Part shown: positions 36,287-44,861 of the stretch, in pieces
How positions within the stretch are numbered: the first letter of the stretch is position 1
How the letters are laid out: the number at the start of each line of letters is the position of its first letter
Source of the DNA: Xanthomonas sp. Leaf131
GTDB taxonomy: Bacteria; Pseudomonadota; Gammaproteobacteria; Xanthomonadales; Xanthomonadaceae
Direction: 5' to 3'
Length of the DNA stretch: 64,000 nucleotides
Assembly (NCBI RefSeq): GCF_001423495.1
Contig: NZ_LMOG01000012.1
Span: forward strand, 1-64,000
Program-made: the position numbers and the translations under genes
The notes under the pieces: model-generated
The model's input: the letters and a program-made list of their open reading frames with translations, nothing else
Told to the model about the DNA's origin: nothing
The model's database searches: none

Positions 36287-36292
36287 ATAGAA
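36287..36292 (+). promoter_or_regulatory. Candidate -10 box of bioA
   Basis: TAGAAT lies only seven bases before the bioA ATG (36300) in the 41-bp gap to nudE. No clear -35 is visible. If this is the promoter, the mRNA would be leaderless or nearly so; no ribosome-binding site precedes the ATG. Confidence 0.35.
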
Positions 36293-36299
36293 TAGGCGT

Positions 36300-37718
36300 A
36301 TGCATCGACATGTTCATGAGCCCGAAATCCTAGCAGACCCGGCAGCCTCTCAAGCTGCCGAACATTGGCGGCAACGCGATCTTGAGGTGCTGTGGCACCC
36401 CTGCACGCAGATGCGCGAGCACCCGCATACACTGCCGCTGGTGCCGATCGCGCGTGGCGACGGTGCCTGGCTGGTCGGCTACGACGGCCGCCACTATCTG
36501 GATGCGGTCAGCAGTTGGTGGACCAACCTGTTCGGCCACACCGAACCGCGCATCGGCGCGGCCATCGCACGCCAGGCTGGCGAGCTGGAGCAGGTGATGC
36601 TGGCCGGCTTCACGCATGCACCGGCCGTGCAACTGGCCGAGCGCCTGTTGGCGATTGCGCCACGTCAGGCCAACCGCGCGCCGTTGTCCAAAGTGTTCTA
36701 TGCCGACAATGGCTCGGCCGGCGTGGAAGTGGCATTGAAGATGGCCTTCCATTATTTCCACAACCGCGGCGAGCACCGACGCACGCGCTTCGTCGCGTTG
36801 GAAAACGGTTACCACGGCGAGACCATCGGCGCGCTGTCGGTCGGCGACATTCCGCTGTACCGCCGTGTGTATGCGCCGCTGTTGCTGGAATCGATCTTCG
36901 CGCCGTCGCCGGATGCGTATCTGGCCGAACCCGGGCAGAGCGCCGAAGACTACGCGCTGCAGGCCGCCGATGCGTTGCAGGCGTTGTTCGAACAATCGCC
37001 CGGCGAAATCTGCGCGCTGATCCTGGAGCCGCGCGTGCAATGTGCCGGCGGCATGCGCATGTATCACCCGGCCTATCTGCGCCGCGCGCGCGAACTATGC
37101 GATGCGCATGGCGCATTTCTGATCGCCGACGAGATCGCCACCGGCTTTGGCCGCACCGGCACGCTGTTCGCCTGCGAGCAGGCCGGCATCATGCCCGACC
37201 TGCTGTGCCTGTCCAAGGGTTTGACCGGCGGCTTCTTGCCGTTGTCGGCGGTGCTGGCCACGCAGCAGTTGTACGACGCCTTCCTGGACGATTCGCGCGA
37301 ACGCGCGTTTTTGCATTCGCACAGCTACACCGGCAATCCGCTGGCCTGTGCGGCGGCACTGGCCACGTTGCAGATCTTTGCCGACGACGAGGTGATTGCG
37401 CGCAACCAGCACACCGCCGCGCGCATGCGTGCACTGGCTGCGCAGATCGGCGAACACCCCGCCGTGGCGGACGTGCGCCAGGCCGGCATGATCGTGGCGT
37501 TCGAACTCACCCAGGGCGGTGACAAACGCATGCCGTTCCCGGCAGCGGCGCGGATCGGCCTGAAGGCGTATCGCGCGGCACTCGACAAAGGCGTGGTGCT
37601 GCGCCCGCTCGGCGACGTGCTGTACTGGATGCCGCCGTATTGCGTGGACGAGGCGCAGCTGGCGCTGCTGGCGGCCACCACCCGCCATGCCATCGAGGAG
37701 GCCGTTGCATGCGCCTGA
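36300..37718 (+). CDS. bioA: Adenosylmethionine-8-amino-7-oxononanoate aminotransferase
   Basis: The protein has 472 residues, about 40 more than E. coli BioA, with extra residues at the N-terminus and an insertion in the middle. It makes 7,8-diaminopelargonate in biotin synthesis, using SAM as amino donor. The PLP lysine is Lys306 in CLSKGLTGGFLPL. The diagnostic BioA motifs are LWHPCTQM and DAVSSWWTNLFGHTEPRIG. It overlaps rsmE by 10 bases. The other bio genes are elsewhere. Confidence 0.95.
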   Translation: MHRHVHEPEILADPAASQAAEHWRQRDLEVLWHPCTQMREHPHTLPLVPIARGDGAWLVGYDGRHYLDAVSSWWTNLFGHTEPRIGAAIARQAGELEQVMLAGFTHAPAVQLAERLLAIAPRQANRAPLSKVFYADNGSAGVEVALKMAFHYFHNRGEHRRTRFVALENGYHGETIGALSVGDIPLYRRVYAPLLLESIFAPSPDAYLAEPGQSAEDYALQAADALQALFEQSPGEICALILEPRVQCAGGMRMYHPAYLRRARELCDAHGAFLIADEIATGFGRTGTLFACEQAGIMPDLLCLSKGLTGGFLPLSAVLATQQLYDAFLDDSRERAFLHSHSYTGNPLACAAALATLQIFADDEVIARNQHTAARMRALAAQIGEHPAVADVRQAGMIVAFELTQGGDKRMPFPAAARIGLKAYRAALDKGVVLRPLGDVLYWMPPYCVDEAQLALLAATTRHAIEEAVACA

Positions 37719-38443
37719 CCCGCTCGCATGTCGCGCTGCCGCTGCACTGCGACCAGGAAGTCACCCTGCCCGAGGAATCGGCCAATCACCTGCTGCGTGT
37801 GCTGCGGCTGCACGAAGGCGATGCCTGCATCCTGTTCAACGGCGACGGCAGCGACTACCACGCGCGTATCACGCTGGCCGGCAAGCGCGAGGCGCGCGCG
37901 CTGGTGGAACGTGCCGAGTCGCTGCGCAACGAATCGCCGTTGTCGATCACCTTGATCCAGGGCATCGCACGCGGCGAAAAGATGGATCTGATCCTGCAAA
38001 AGGCGACCGAGCTGGGGGTTGCGGCGATCGTGCCGGTCAACGCCGAGCGTACCGAGGTCAAGCTGGATCCGGCGCGCATGGAAAAACGCGTGGCGCATTG
38101 GCGCAGCGTGGTGATCTCGGCCTGCGAGCAATCCGGGCGCGCGCGCGTGCCCACGGTGGCTGCGCCACTGAGCCTGCAGGACGCGGCGCAGGCCAGCGAC
38201 CCGCAGGCGCTACGGCTGACGCTGGACCCGCAGGGTGAGCATCGCCTGGGCACGTTGTCGGTGAGCGTTCAACAGACCGTGATCGTGGCGATCGGGCCGG
38301 AAGGCGGCTGGTCGCCGCGCGACCGCGCGATCCTCGGCGAGGCCGGTTTCAACGGGTTGCAATTGGGGCCGCGCATTCTGCGCACCGAAACGGCAGGGCT
38401 TGCGGCGATTGCGGCGCTGCAGTCGCGGTTCGGGGATTTATAA
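37709..38443 (+). CDS. rsmE: 16S rRNA m3U1498 methyltransferase
   Basis: The protein has 244 residues from the ATG at 37709, inside the last codons of bioA. The N-terminal PUA-like domain covers about 1-70. The SPOUT trefoil-knot methyltransferase domain shows ATELGVAAIVPVNAERTEVK, AIGPEGGWSPRD and LGPRILRTETAGLAAI. It methylates N3 of U1498 in 16S rRNA. A REP element follows, and no terminator is evident before it. Confidence 0.96.
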   Translation: MRLTRSHVALPLHCDQEVTLPEESANHLLRVLRLHEGDACILFNGDGSDYHARITLAGKREARALVERAESLRNESPLSITLIQGIARGEKMDLILQKATELGVAAIVPVNAERTEVKLDPARMEKRVAHWRSVVISACEQSGRARVPTVAAPLSLQDAAQASDPQALRLTLDPQGEHRLGTLSVSVQQTVIVAIGPEGGWSPRDRAILGEAGFNGLQLGPRILRTETAGLAAIAALQSRFGDL

Positions 38444-38480
38444 CGCGGCGTCGCGAGTCCTGTGACGCCCGGTCTACATC

Positions 38481-38548
38481 GTAGGAGCGCACCTGGGCGC
38501 GACGAGGCGTTATCGATAACGCTTCATCGCGCCCAGGTGCGCTCCTAC
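38481..38548. repeat. Paired REP element (REPIN-like), copy 2
   Basis: This is a 68-bp palindrome with outer arms GTAGGAGCGCACCTGGGCGC and its complement ending GCTCCTAC, around a variable centre (GTTATCGATAAC). It has the same length and ends as the copy at 24371-24438. It lies between the convergent 3' ends of rsmE and glk. Confidence 0.88.
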
Positions 38549-38559
38549 GGGAGATCGCA

Positions 38560-39576
38560 TCAGCGCCCGTGCTGCAAAAACCAGCTAGCGGCGCCGATCA
38601 CACCGAGCTGGCCATGTTCGACGATGCTGACCGGCACCTGCTCCAACGCCGGACGCAGCGCGCCCTTGTCGAGCAAGCGTGCAACGAAGTCGCTTTCGGC
38701 AATGAAGCTGGCGATCTGCGGAAGGAATCCACCGGCCAGATAGACACCGCTGCGCACGCCGTACAGCAGCATCATGTCGCCGACCACGCTGCCCATGAAA
38801 CCGCAGAATGCCTGCAAGGCATCGCGCGCCAACGTGTCGTTCCCGGCCAAGGCGGCCGCGGTGACATCGGCCGGGCCGGTATGCACGGCCGGCTCGCCGC
38901 GCAATGCAGCCAGCGCGGCATACAGATTCAACAGGCCCGGGCCCGACAACAGCGTTTCAGTGGCCACGTGCGTGCGCGTGCGGCGCAATTGCTGCAGCAG
39001 CGCCACTTCCAGATCGCTGGCTGCCGCGAGTGCGGCGTGGCCGGCTTCGGTCGGCAACACCACCGAGTTGGCGCCGTTGGGAATCCACAACGCCGCACCC
39101 AACCCCGTGCCGGGGCCAAGGATCAGCGCCGGACCTGTTGCACCCTGCGGCGGGCCAGACAACTGCATGACCTGATTGCCGATCATGTAATTGGCCGCGT
39201 AGGCGACCGCTTCGAAATCGTTGACCAGATGCAAGGCCTGCATGCCGAGCTGGCGGCGGATGTGCTCCGGTGCCAGCACCCACGGCAGATTGGCGGTGAT
39301 CACACTGCCATCTTCCAGCGCGTACCCGGCGCTGGCGATCACGCCGCGCTTCACCGGTGCGCAGCCCAGCTCAGCGAAGAACGCGACCAGGATCTCGGCC
39401 AGGCTTGGATAATCGGCGCAGCGGTACTTGCGGTAGTCCAGCACCGTGATCGGCTTGCGCGGATCGATGCTTTCGCACACCAGCGCCAGGCGCACATGCG
39501 TCCCGCCCACATCTGCGGCTACGAAGGTTTCGGGGCGCGGAAAGGACACCGCTTCCATTGGGCTGCTTGCGCTCAC
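38560..39576 (-). CDS. glk: Glucokinase
   Basis: The protein has 338 residues from the GTG at 39576, which has AGGAGA four bases upstream. An internal ATG at 39558 would give 332. The ASKHA fold is shown by VAADVGGTHVRLALV (phosphate 1), a catalytic Asp in HLVNDFEAVA and ILGPGTGLGAALW (phosphate 2). It belongs to the E. coli-type Glk family, phosphorylating glucose at C6; activity on other hexoses cannot be excluded. It faces away from the first nix receptor. A palindrome at 39643-39654 lies in its promoter region, so it may be co-regulated with the glycan genes. Confidence 0.93.
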   Translation of the reverse strand: MSASSPMEAVSFPRPETFVAADVGGTHVRLALVCESIDPRKPITVLDYRKYRCADYPSLAEILVAFFAELGCAPVKRGVIASAGYALEDGSVITANLPWVLAPEHIRRQLGMQALHLVNDFEAVAYAANYMIGNQVMQLSGPPQGATGPALILGPGTGLGAALWIPNGANSVVLPTEAGHAALAAASDLEVALLQQLRRTRTHVATETLLSGPGLLNLYAALAALRGEPAVHTGPADVTAAALAGNDTLARDALQAFCGFMGSVVGDMMLLYGVRSGVYLAGGFLPQIASFIAESDFVARLLDKGALRPALEQVPVSIVEHGQLGVIGAASWFLQHGR

Positions 39577-39642
39577 GCATTCTCCTGATAAGTGGCAGCG
39601 GGCGGGTGTGGTGTCCCGTTGACCGACGAACGGTAGCGGGTA

Positions 39643-39654
39643 GACAACGTTGTC
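39643..39654. promoter_or_regulatory. LacI-type operator palindrome near the glk promoter
   Basis: GACAACGTTGTC is a perfect 12-base palindrome with a central CG, the hallmark of LacI-family operators. On the minus strand it overlaps a plausible glk promoter (TTGCTG, 17 bases, CTACCG). The core matches the second site at 39929-39944. The rest of the 701-bp gap (39577-40277) contains no gene that I can support. Confidence 0.65.
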
Positions 39655-39928
39655 AGCAATCGCCCTGTAACGCAACCGTCGCGATCACGATTTATGCAGG
39701 GCGCCGCTGATTTCATCATCCGCCAAAAATCCGCATCTGTAACGGCGATTTCCGCACAAATTGTGGCGATTACATTGCGCGTGGCGAATTCGCCATAGAA
39801 ACAGCTGATCACGAGGCTCGCCTTCTCGGCTCGTGCTGCGCAACCGCATTGGTGCAAACGGAACCCCGTCGCAAATTTGCTGCATTGCAGCGCAATCGCA
39901 AGCACTTCAGAGATCTGTGACGATGTGT

Positions 39929-39944
39929 TGACAACGCTGTCAAC
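39929..39944. promoter_or_regulatory. LacI-type operator palindrome upstream of the first nix receptor
   Basis: TTGACAACGCTGTCAA has perfect six-base arms around ACGC and shares the GACAACGyTGTC core with 39643-39654. It lies 334 bases before the receptor start. The left arm is also a perfect -35 hexamer, although no good -10 follows. GlcNAc and N-glycan genes in X. campestris are known to be controlled by repressors including the LacI-type NagR; assignment to NagR is an inference. Confidence 0.65.
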
Positions 39945-40277
39945 GCTACGCGAGACTCGATCCAAATCAGGGTTCTGGCAGGAGGGGCCATGGACTGTTC
40001 GGGACTGAACAACGGGCCATTCCCTCGCCTGCCGATTCCAGATTCGTGAGTGGTGCGTCATCCGACGTTCGACTCGCTGAAGTCGCATTCGCCACACCGC
40101 TTCACCACACGGGGGACACCTCCTCTACCACGCGAATCGCCTGGACCCGCTTCTTACGACGCGGGCCAGCGCAATCACCGCGATCGGTCAGGGCGTGTTG
40201 TTTTGCCGGCCACGCCGAGCGCGTTACGCCCCACCACGGGCCAGCGCGCTCAAAGCACTAACCAATGAGGTTTAGCC

Positions 40278-42953
40278 ATGCACAGCCGCACCACGACGTT
40301 AGCACTCTGTATCACCGCCGCTCTGTACTGCTCCGGCTCTGCCATGGCTGCCGGACAAGAACAGCAGGCCGCTCCCAGTGCGCCCTCGGCCACCACCGAG
40401 CTGGACACCATCACCGTCACCGGCTACCGCGCCTCGCTGGAGAAGAGCCAGGCGGTCAAGCGCTCGGCCAACTCGATCGTCGATGCGATCAGCGCCGAAG
40501 ACATCGGCAAGTTCCCGGACATCAACGCCGCCGAATCGCTGTCGCACCTGCCGGGCATCAGCGTCGATCGCCAGTTCGGCGAAGGCGAAAAGGTCAGCAT
40601 CAACGGTACCGATCCGGCCTTGAACCGCGTGCTGCTCAATGGCCAGACCATCGCCTCTGGCGACTGGGGCGGCAACCCGACCGACACCAGCGGCCGTACC
40701 TTCAACTACACCTTGCTGTCGCCGGAAATCATCGGCCTGATGGAGGTCTACAAGACCCCTGAAGCGCGCATCGATGAAGGCTCGATCGGCGGCACCGTGA
40801 TCGTGCACACCCGCAAGCCGCTGGACCTGCCCAAGAACACCATCCGCGGTTCGGTGGGCTACAACTACAACGATCGTTCCGAAGAAGGCAATCCGCGCGG
40901 TTCGGCGCTGTGGAGCTGGAAGAACGACGACGAAACCTTCGGCGCGTTGATCTCCGCCACGCACGACAAGCAGGACCTTGCGCGCGCCGGTATCGAATAC
41001 TTCGGTTACGTCACCGGCCGGAACGATAGCGGCCAGGGCATTCCACCGACAGCCACCATCACCGGCGACGGCAGCGATGTGGCCACCGCCCGCGTGCCGG
41101 CCGGCATCAACAGCGCGTTTTTCCAGCAGACCCGCGAGCGCAGCGGCCTGCAGGGTGCGTTGCAGTGGAAGCCCAACGACCAGAACGAGTTCAACCTGAC
41201 CGGCCTGTACATCAAGGGCAAGTACAACAACTTCAGCGAATCGCGCTATGTCTGCCCGGCCTGCAACAACGACCTGCAGAAAGTCACCAGCGCCAATGTG
41301 CAAAATGGCGTGGTCACCTCGGCCACCTTTGGCGATGGCGCCGCAGGGCAGCCGTACGCGCAGCTGGATGCGAACTACCGCGAGAGCACCGTCACCACCA
41401 AGAGCCTGAACCTGCGTCACGACTGGTCGGGTGAGAAGTGGGTGTTCACCACTCAGGTCGGCGACACCAAGGCCACCGGCGGCAAGAACCCCGAATATCT
41501 GATGAAGTTCCTGATGCAGGACGGCGGCTATAACTACGCCTTCGACGGCCGCAACACCGCGGTGAACTACGACAACGGCGGTGCGTCCAACTGGACCCTG
41601 CCCGGTTCGCCGGCAGGCTTGCCCGCCGGTTCGCAGGATTCCAGCGCCATGCAGGCCGGCGGCATCTTCTATCAGAAGAGCACCGACGAAGAGAAGTACT
41701 TCCAATGGGATGCGGCACGCGACCTGGAGCTGGGTCCGTTCACCAAACTGCTGTTCGGTTACAAGTACATCAACCACAACAATGGCGTCGACGCGCGCGG
41801 TAACCGCATCAACACCACCGACCCGGTGTCGCTCACGCAGTTCAATCCGGGCACCACGCCGAGCGGTCTGTACGACGGCTTGGGCGCCAGTGGCGACCTG
41901 ACCACCTGGCCGACCGCCAGCCTCAACTCGATCCGTAACTATCTGCTGTCGCAGCCGCAGGGTCCGTACCGCCCAGACTACGGCTCCTCGTTTGAGGTGA
42001 AGGAGATCACCCAGAACTTCTACACGCAGTTGAACTACGAGACCGGCAAGTGGCGCGGCAACATCGGCGTGCGTCTGGTCGACACCACCGACAAGTCGCT
42101 CTACTGGCAGACCGCCGATGGCGGCACCAACTACTCGCGCGTGGCCGAGAACAACGACTACCGCAAGGCGCTGCCGAGCTTCAACGTCGCTTACGACATC
42201 ACCGACGACGCGGTGCTGCGCTTCTCGGCAGCCAAGGTCATCGCACGTCCGCGCTATGGCGATCTGGCCGGCACCTTCAGCATCAACAGTGCCAACGGCA
42301 ACCTGACCGCCGGCGGCGGCAACCCGGATCTGAAGCCGTACGAATCCACCAACTACGACCTTGCTGCCGAATGGTACTTCGCGCCGTCCAGCATGCTGTC
42401 CGGTGAAGTGTTCTATCGCGACATCAGCTCCTACATCGTCAACACCACCACCCAGCAGCAGTTGACCGATCCGATCAGCGGCAACTCAGGCATCTACACG
42501 GTGACCTCGCCGATCAACGTCTCCGATGCCAAGGTCAAGGGCGTGTCGGTGAACTACCAGCAGTCGCTGGGACTAGGCTTCGGTGTGCAGGCCAACTACA
42601 CCTTCGCCGAATCCGACTCCAGCTCGGGCCTGAACCTGCCGTACCTGTCGCGCGATACCTACAACATCATCCCGTACTGGGAGCATGGCGACTGGATGGT
42701 GCGCGTGAACTACAGCTTCCGCTCCAAGTACTTCACCCAGATCGGCCGTCTGGCGTCGCAGGACTTCGCAGACAGCTACAAGCAGCTGGACCTGACCGCC
42801 TCGTATCAGATCACCGACTACATGGGCATTACGTTCGGCGCGACCAACCTGCTGGATTCCACCTACCGTCTCTTCAGCAACACCCGTGATACCCCAACGG
42901 CGTTCTACAAGAACGGCCGCGGTTATCAGGCCCAGTTGAACTTCAAGTTCTGA
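40278..42953 (+). CDS. TonB-dependent receptor heading the nix cluster
   Basis: The protein has 891 residues. The signal peptide ends about residue 25 (GSAMAAGQ). A TonB-box segment (ITVTGYRASLEKSQ) is followed by a plug with EDIGKFPDINAAESLSHLPG, and the barrel ends GYQAQLNFKF. This subclass (IGKFPD..ESL plug) is usually linked to carbohydrate uptake in Xanthomonas and Caulobacter. Being upstream of nixE-nixI, it probably imports N-glycans or glycopeptides. A strong terminator-like hairpin at 42964-43001 and a second hairpin at 43057-43094 separate it from nixE, so receptor transcripts may greatly outnumber the enzyme transcripts. Confidence 0.93.
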   Translation: MHSRTTTLALCITAALYCSGSAMAAGQEQQAAPSAPSATTELDTITVTGYRASLEKSQAVKRSANSIVDAISAEDIGKFPDINAAESLSHLPGISVDRQFGEGEKVSINGTDPALNRVLLNGQTIASGDWGGNPTDTSGRTFNYTLLSPEIIGLMEVYKTPEARIDEGSIGGTVIVHTRKPLDLPKNTIRGSVGYNYNDRSEEGNPRGSALWSWKNDDETFGALISATHDKQDLARAGIEYFGYVTGRNDSGQGIPPTATITGDGSDVATARVPAGINSAFFQQTRERSGLQGALQWKPNDQNEFNLTGLYIKGKYNNFSESRYVCPACNNDLQKVTSANVQNGVVTSATFGDGAAGQPYAQLDANYRESTVTTKSLNLRHDWSGEKWVFTTQVGDTKATGGKNPEYLMKFLMQDGGYNYAFDGRNTAVNYDNGGASNWTLPGSPAGLPAGSQDSSAMQAGGIFYQKSTDEEKYFQWDAARDLELGPFTKLLFGYKYINHNNGVDARGNRINTTDPVSLTQFNPGTTPSGLYDGLGASGDLTTWPTASLNSIRNYLLSQPQGPYRPDYGSSFEVKEITQNFYTQLNYETGKWRGNIGVRLVDTTDKSLYWQTADGGTNYSRVAENNDYRKALPSFNVAYDITDDAVLRFSAAKVIARPRYGDLAGTFSINSANGNLTAGGGNPDLKPYESTNYDLAAEWYFAPSSMLSGEVFYRDISSYIVNTTTQQQLTDPISGNSGIYTVTSPINVSDAKVKGVSVNYQQSLGLGFGVQANYTFAESDSSSGLNLPYLSRDTYNIIPYWEHGDWMVRVNYSFRSKYFTQIGRLASQDFADSYKQLDLTASYQITDYMGITFGATNLLDSTYRLFSNTRDTPTAFYKNGRGYQAQLNFKF

Positions 42954-42963
42954 TGTAGTCCCG

Positions 42964-43001
42964 GCGCGCCACCGTCCCTCCACGGTGGCGCGCTTTTTTT
43001 T
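42964..43001 (+). terminator. Rho-independent terminator between the receptor and nixE
   Basis: GCGCGCCACCGT (42964-42975) pairs with ACGGTGGCGCGC (42982-42993), followed by eight T's. It lies 10 bases after the receptor stop. Partial readthrough would be needed for nixE if there is no separate promoter. Confidence 0.92.
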
Positions 43002-43056
43002 GCCTGTCGTTGCGTCTCCCGCAGCGCCAGGGCATCGGTTGCATGCAGAAGTGCCA

Positions 43057-43094
43057 CTGGCGATAGTCCTTTGCGTTTGAAGGACTATCGCCAG
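43057..43094. repeat. Perfect 15-bp stem-loop upstream of nixE
   Basis: CTGGCGATAGTCCTT (43057-43071) and AAGGACTATCGCCAG (43080-43094) are perfectly complementary around an 8-base loop. It lies between the receptor terminator and nixE, 70 bases before the nixE start. No T-tract follows. It may be an operator or an RNA processing or stability element. Confidence 0.8.
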
Positions 43095-43164
43095 GCCCGC
43101 TTCCGCCATCCACGTGCCGGTTGCCGTCTTGCCAACACGTTTTGCTTACAGGAGTGCAGTTCCC

Positions 43165-44847
43165 ATGACGACCGATAGCCGCCACTACGCGGCTCCATCC
43201 CGCCGCCACGCCGGAGCTGTACCCAGGAGTCGCGCGCTCGCGCTCGCTCTGCTGGTGGCCTGCCCGGTGCTGTCGTTGCACGCGCAATCGCCCACCGCGC
43301 CGACCGCCACCACGCTCAGCCCCGAACAGATCGACCAGCAGTGGCTCAGCGCCACCGCCAAGTACGCACCCGAGCGCGAACGCTTGGTACGCGAAGCCGA
43401 GCAAGGCGCACGCAAGGGTCCGTTCCGCCCCGACTGGGCGGCACTGAAGAACTATCAATCGCCAGCGTGGTACGACAACGCCAAGTTCGGCATCTTCATC
43501 CATTGGGGCGTGTTCTCGGTGCCGGCGTTCGGCAGCGAGTGGTATTCGCGCAACATGTATCTGCAAGGCTCCAAGGAGTTCGCGCACCACGTGGCGACCT
43601 ACGGCCCGCAGGCCAGCTCCGGCTACAAGGATCTGATTCCCAAGTTCACCGCGCCCAAGTTCGACCCCAATGGCTGGGCCAAGCTGTTCCGCGACTCCGG
43701 CGCGCGCTATGTGGTGCCGGTGGCCGAGCACCATGACGGCTTCGCGCTGTACGACTCCAAGCTCTCCGATTGGACCGCGGTGAAGATGGGGCCCAAGCGC
43801 GATCTGCTGGGCGAGTTGTCCAAGTCGATCCGCGCACAGGGACTGCACTTCGGTTTGTCCTCGCATCGCGCCGAGCACAACTGGTTCTTCGACGGCGGGC
43901 GCAAGTTCGATTCGGACGTCAACGATCCGCGCTATGCGGCGCTGTACGGCCCGGCGCAGGTGCGCCTGCCGGGCAAGGATGATGCCGATGTGGCCAACGA
44001 CTGGACGCCGGTGTCGCAGGCCTGGCTGGACGATTGGTTGGCACGCACCACCGAGTTGATCGATACCTATCAACCGGACCTGATCTATTTCGATTGGTGG
44101 ATCGCCCACCCGACCTTCCGCAGCAGCCTGCCGACCATGCTGGCGTATTACTACAACCAGGGCGCGGCGCGTACCGAGGCTGATCGCGGCGTGGTGGTGA
44201 ACTACAAGCTGGGCGCATTCCCGGAAGGCGCCGGCACGCTGGATATCGAGCGCGGCCAGCTCACCGGCATCCATCCCACCCATTGGCAGACCGATACCTC
44301 GGTGAGCAATGCCTCATGGGGGTACATCGAAAACGACACCTACAAGTCGCCGACCTTCATCATCCACATGCTGGCCGATGTGGTGGCCAAGAACGGCAAC
44401 CTGATGCTCAACATCGGCCCGCGTGCGGATGGTTCGATCCCGGAGACCGAGCGCGGCATCCTGCTTTCGATCGGCAAGTGGCTCAAGACCAATGGCGGCG
44501 CGATCTACGACAGCAAGCCGTGGCGCGTGTACGGCGAAGGCCCGACCGAAGTGGTGGGCGGCACCTTCCAGGACGTCAAGACCAAGCCGTATACGGCCGA
44601 AGATTTCCGCTTCACCACGCGCGATGGCGCGCTGTATGCCATCGAACTCGGTTGGCCGGCCGGTGGCAAGGCGGTGATCCGCTCGCTCACCGCCGCCGAT
44701 GGCGTGCGCGGTGTGACGTTGCTGGCCAACGGCAAGAAAGTGCCGTTCGAGCAGCAGGCCGACGGCCTGCATCTGACCCTGCCGGCCAAGCCGGTCGGCG
44801 AACACGCCTACGTTTTCCGCATCGATCTTTCTTCTTCCACTCCCTGA
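43165..44847 (+). CDS. nixE: GH29 alpha-L-fucosidase
   Basis: The protein has 560 residues from the ATG at 43165 with AGGAG upstream. The signal peptide ends about residue 41 (LSLHAQ). The GH29 catalytic domain has FGIFIHWGVFSVPAF, AEHHDGFALYDSKLSDWTAV and the nucleophile Asp310 in LIYFDWWI. A C-terminal beta-sandwich begins near residue 460. It would remove alpha-fucose, in plant N-glycans the core alpha-1,3-fucose, in the periplasm. The order GH29-GH18-GH20-GH2-GH3 matches nixE-nixI described for X. campestris pv. campestris. It is 14 bases from nixF. Confidence 0.88.
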   Translation: MTTDSRHYAAPSRRHAGAVPRSRALALALLVACPVLSLHAQSPTAPTATTLSPEQIDQQWLSATAKYAPERERLVREAEQGARKGPFRPDWAALKNYQSPAWYDNAKFGIFIHWGVFSVPAFGSEWYSRNMYLQGSKEFAHHVATYGPQASSGYKDLIPKFTAPKFDPNGWAKLFRDSGARYVVPVAEHHDGFALYDSKLSDWTAVKMGPKRDLLGELSKSIRAQGLHFGLSSHRAEHNWFFDGGRKFDSDVNDPRYAALYGPAQVRLPGKDDADVANDWTPVSQAWLDDWLARTTELIDTYQPDLIYFDWWIAHPTFRSSLPTMLAYYYNQGAARTEADRGVVVNYKLGAFPEGAGTLDIERGQLTGIHPTHWQTDTSVSNASWGYIENDTYKSPTFIIHMLADVVAKNGNLMLNIGPRADGSIPETERGILLSIGKWLKTNGGAIYDSKPWRVYGEGPTEVVGGTFQDVKTKPYTAEDFRFTTRDGALYAIELGWPAGGKAVIRSLTAADGVRGVTLLANGKKVPFEQQADGLHLTLPAKPVGEHAYVFRIDLSSSTP

Positions 44848-44861
44848 CGGATGCTGTTTTC

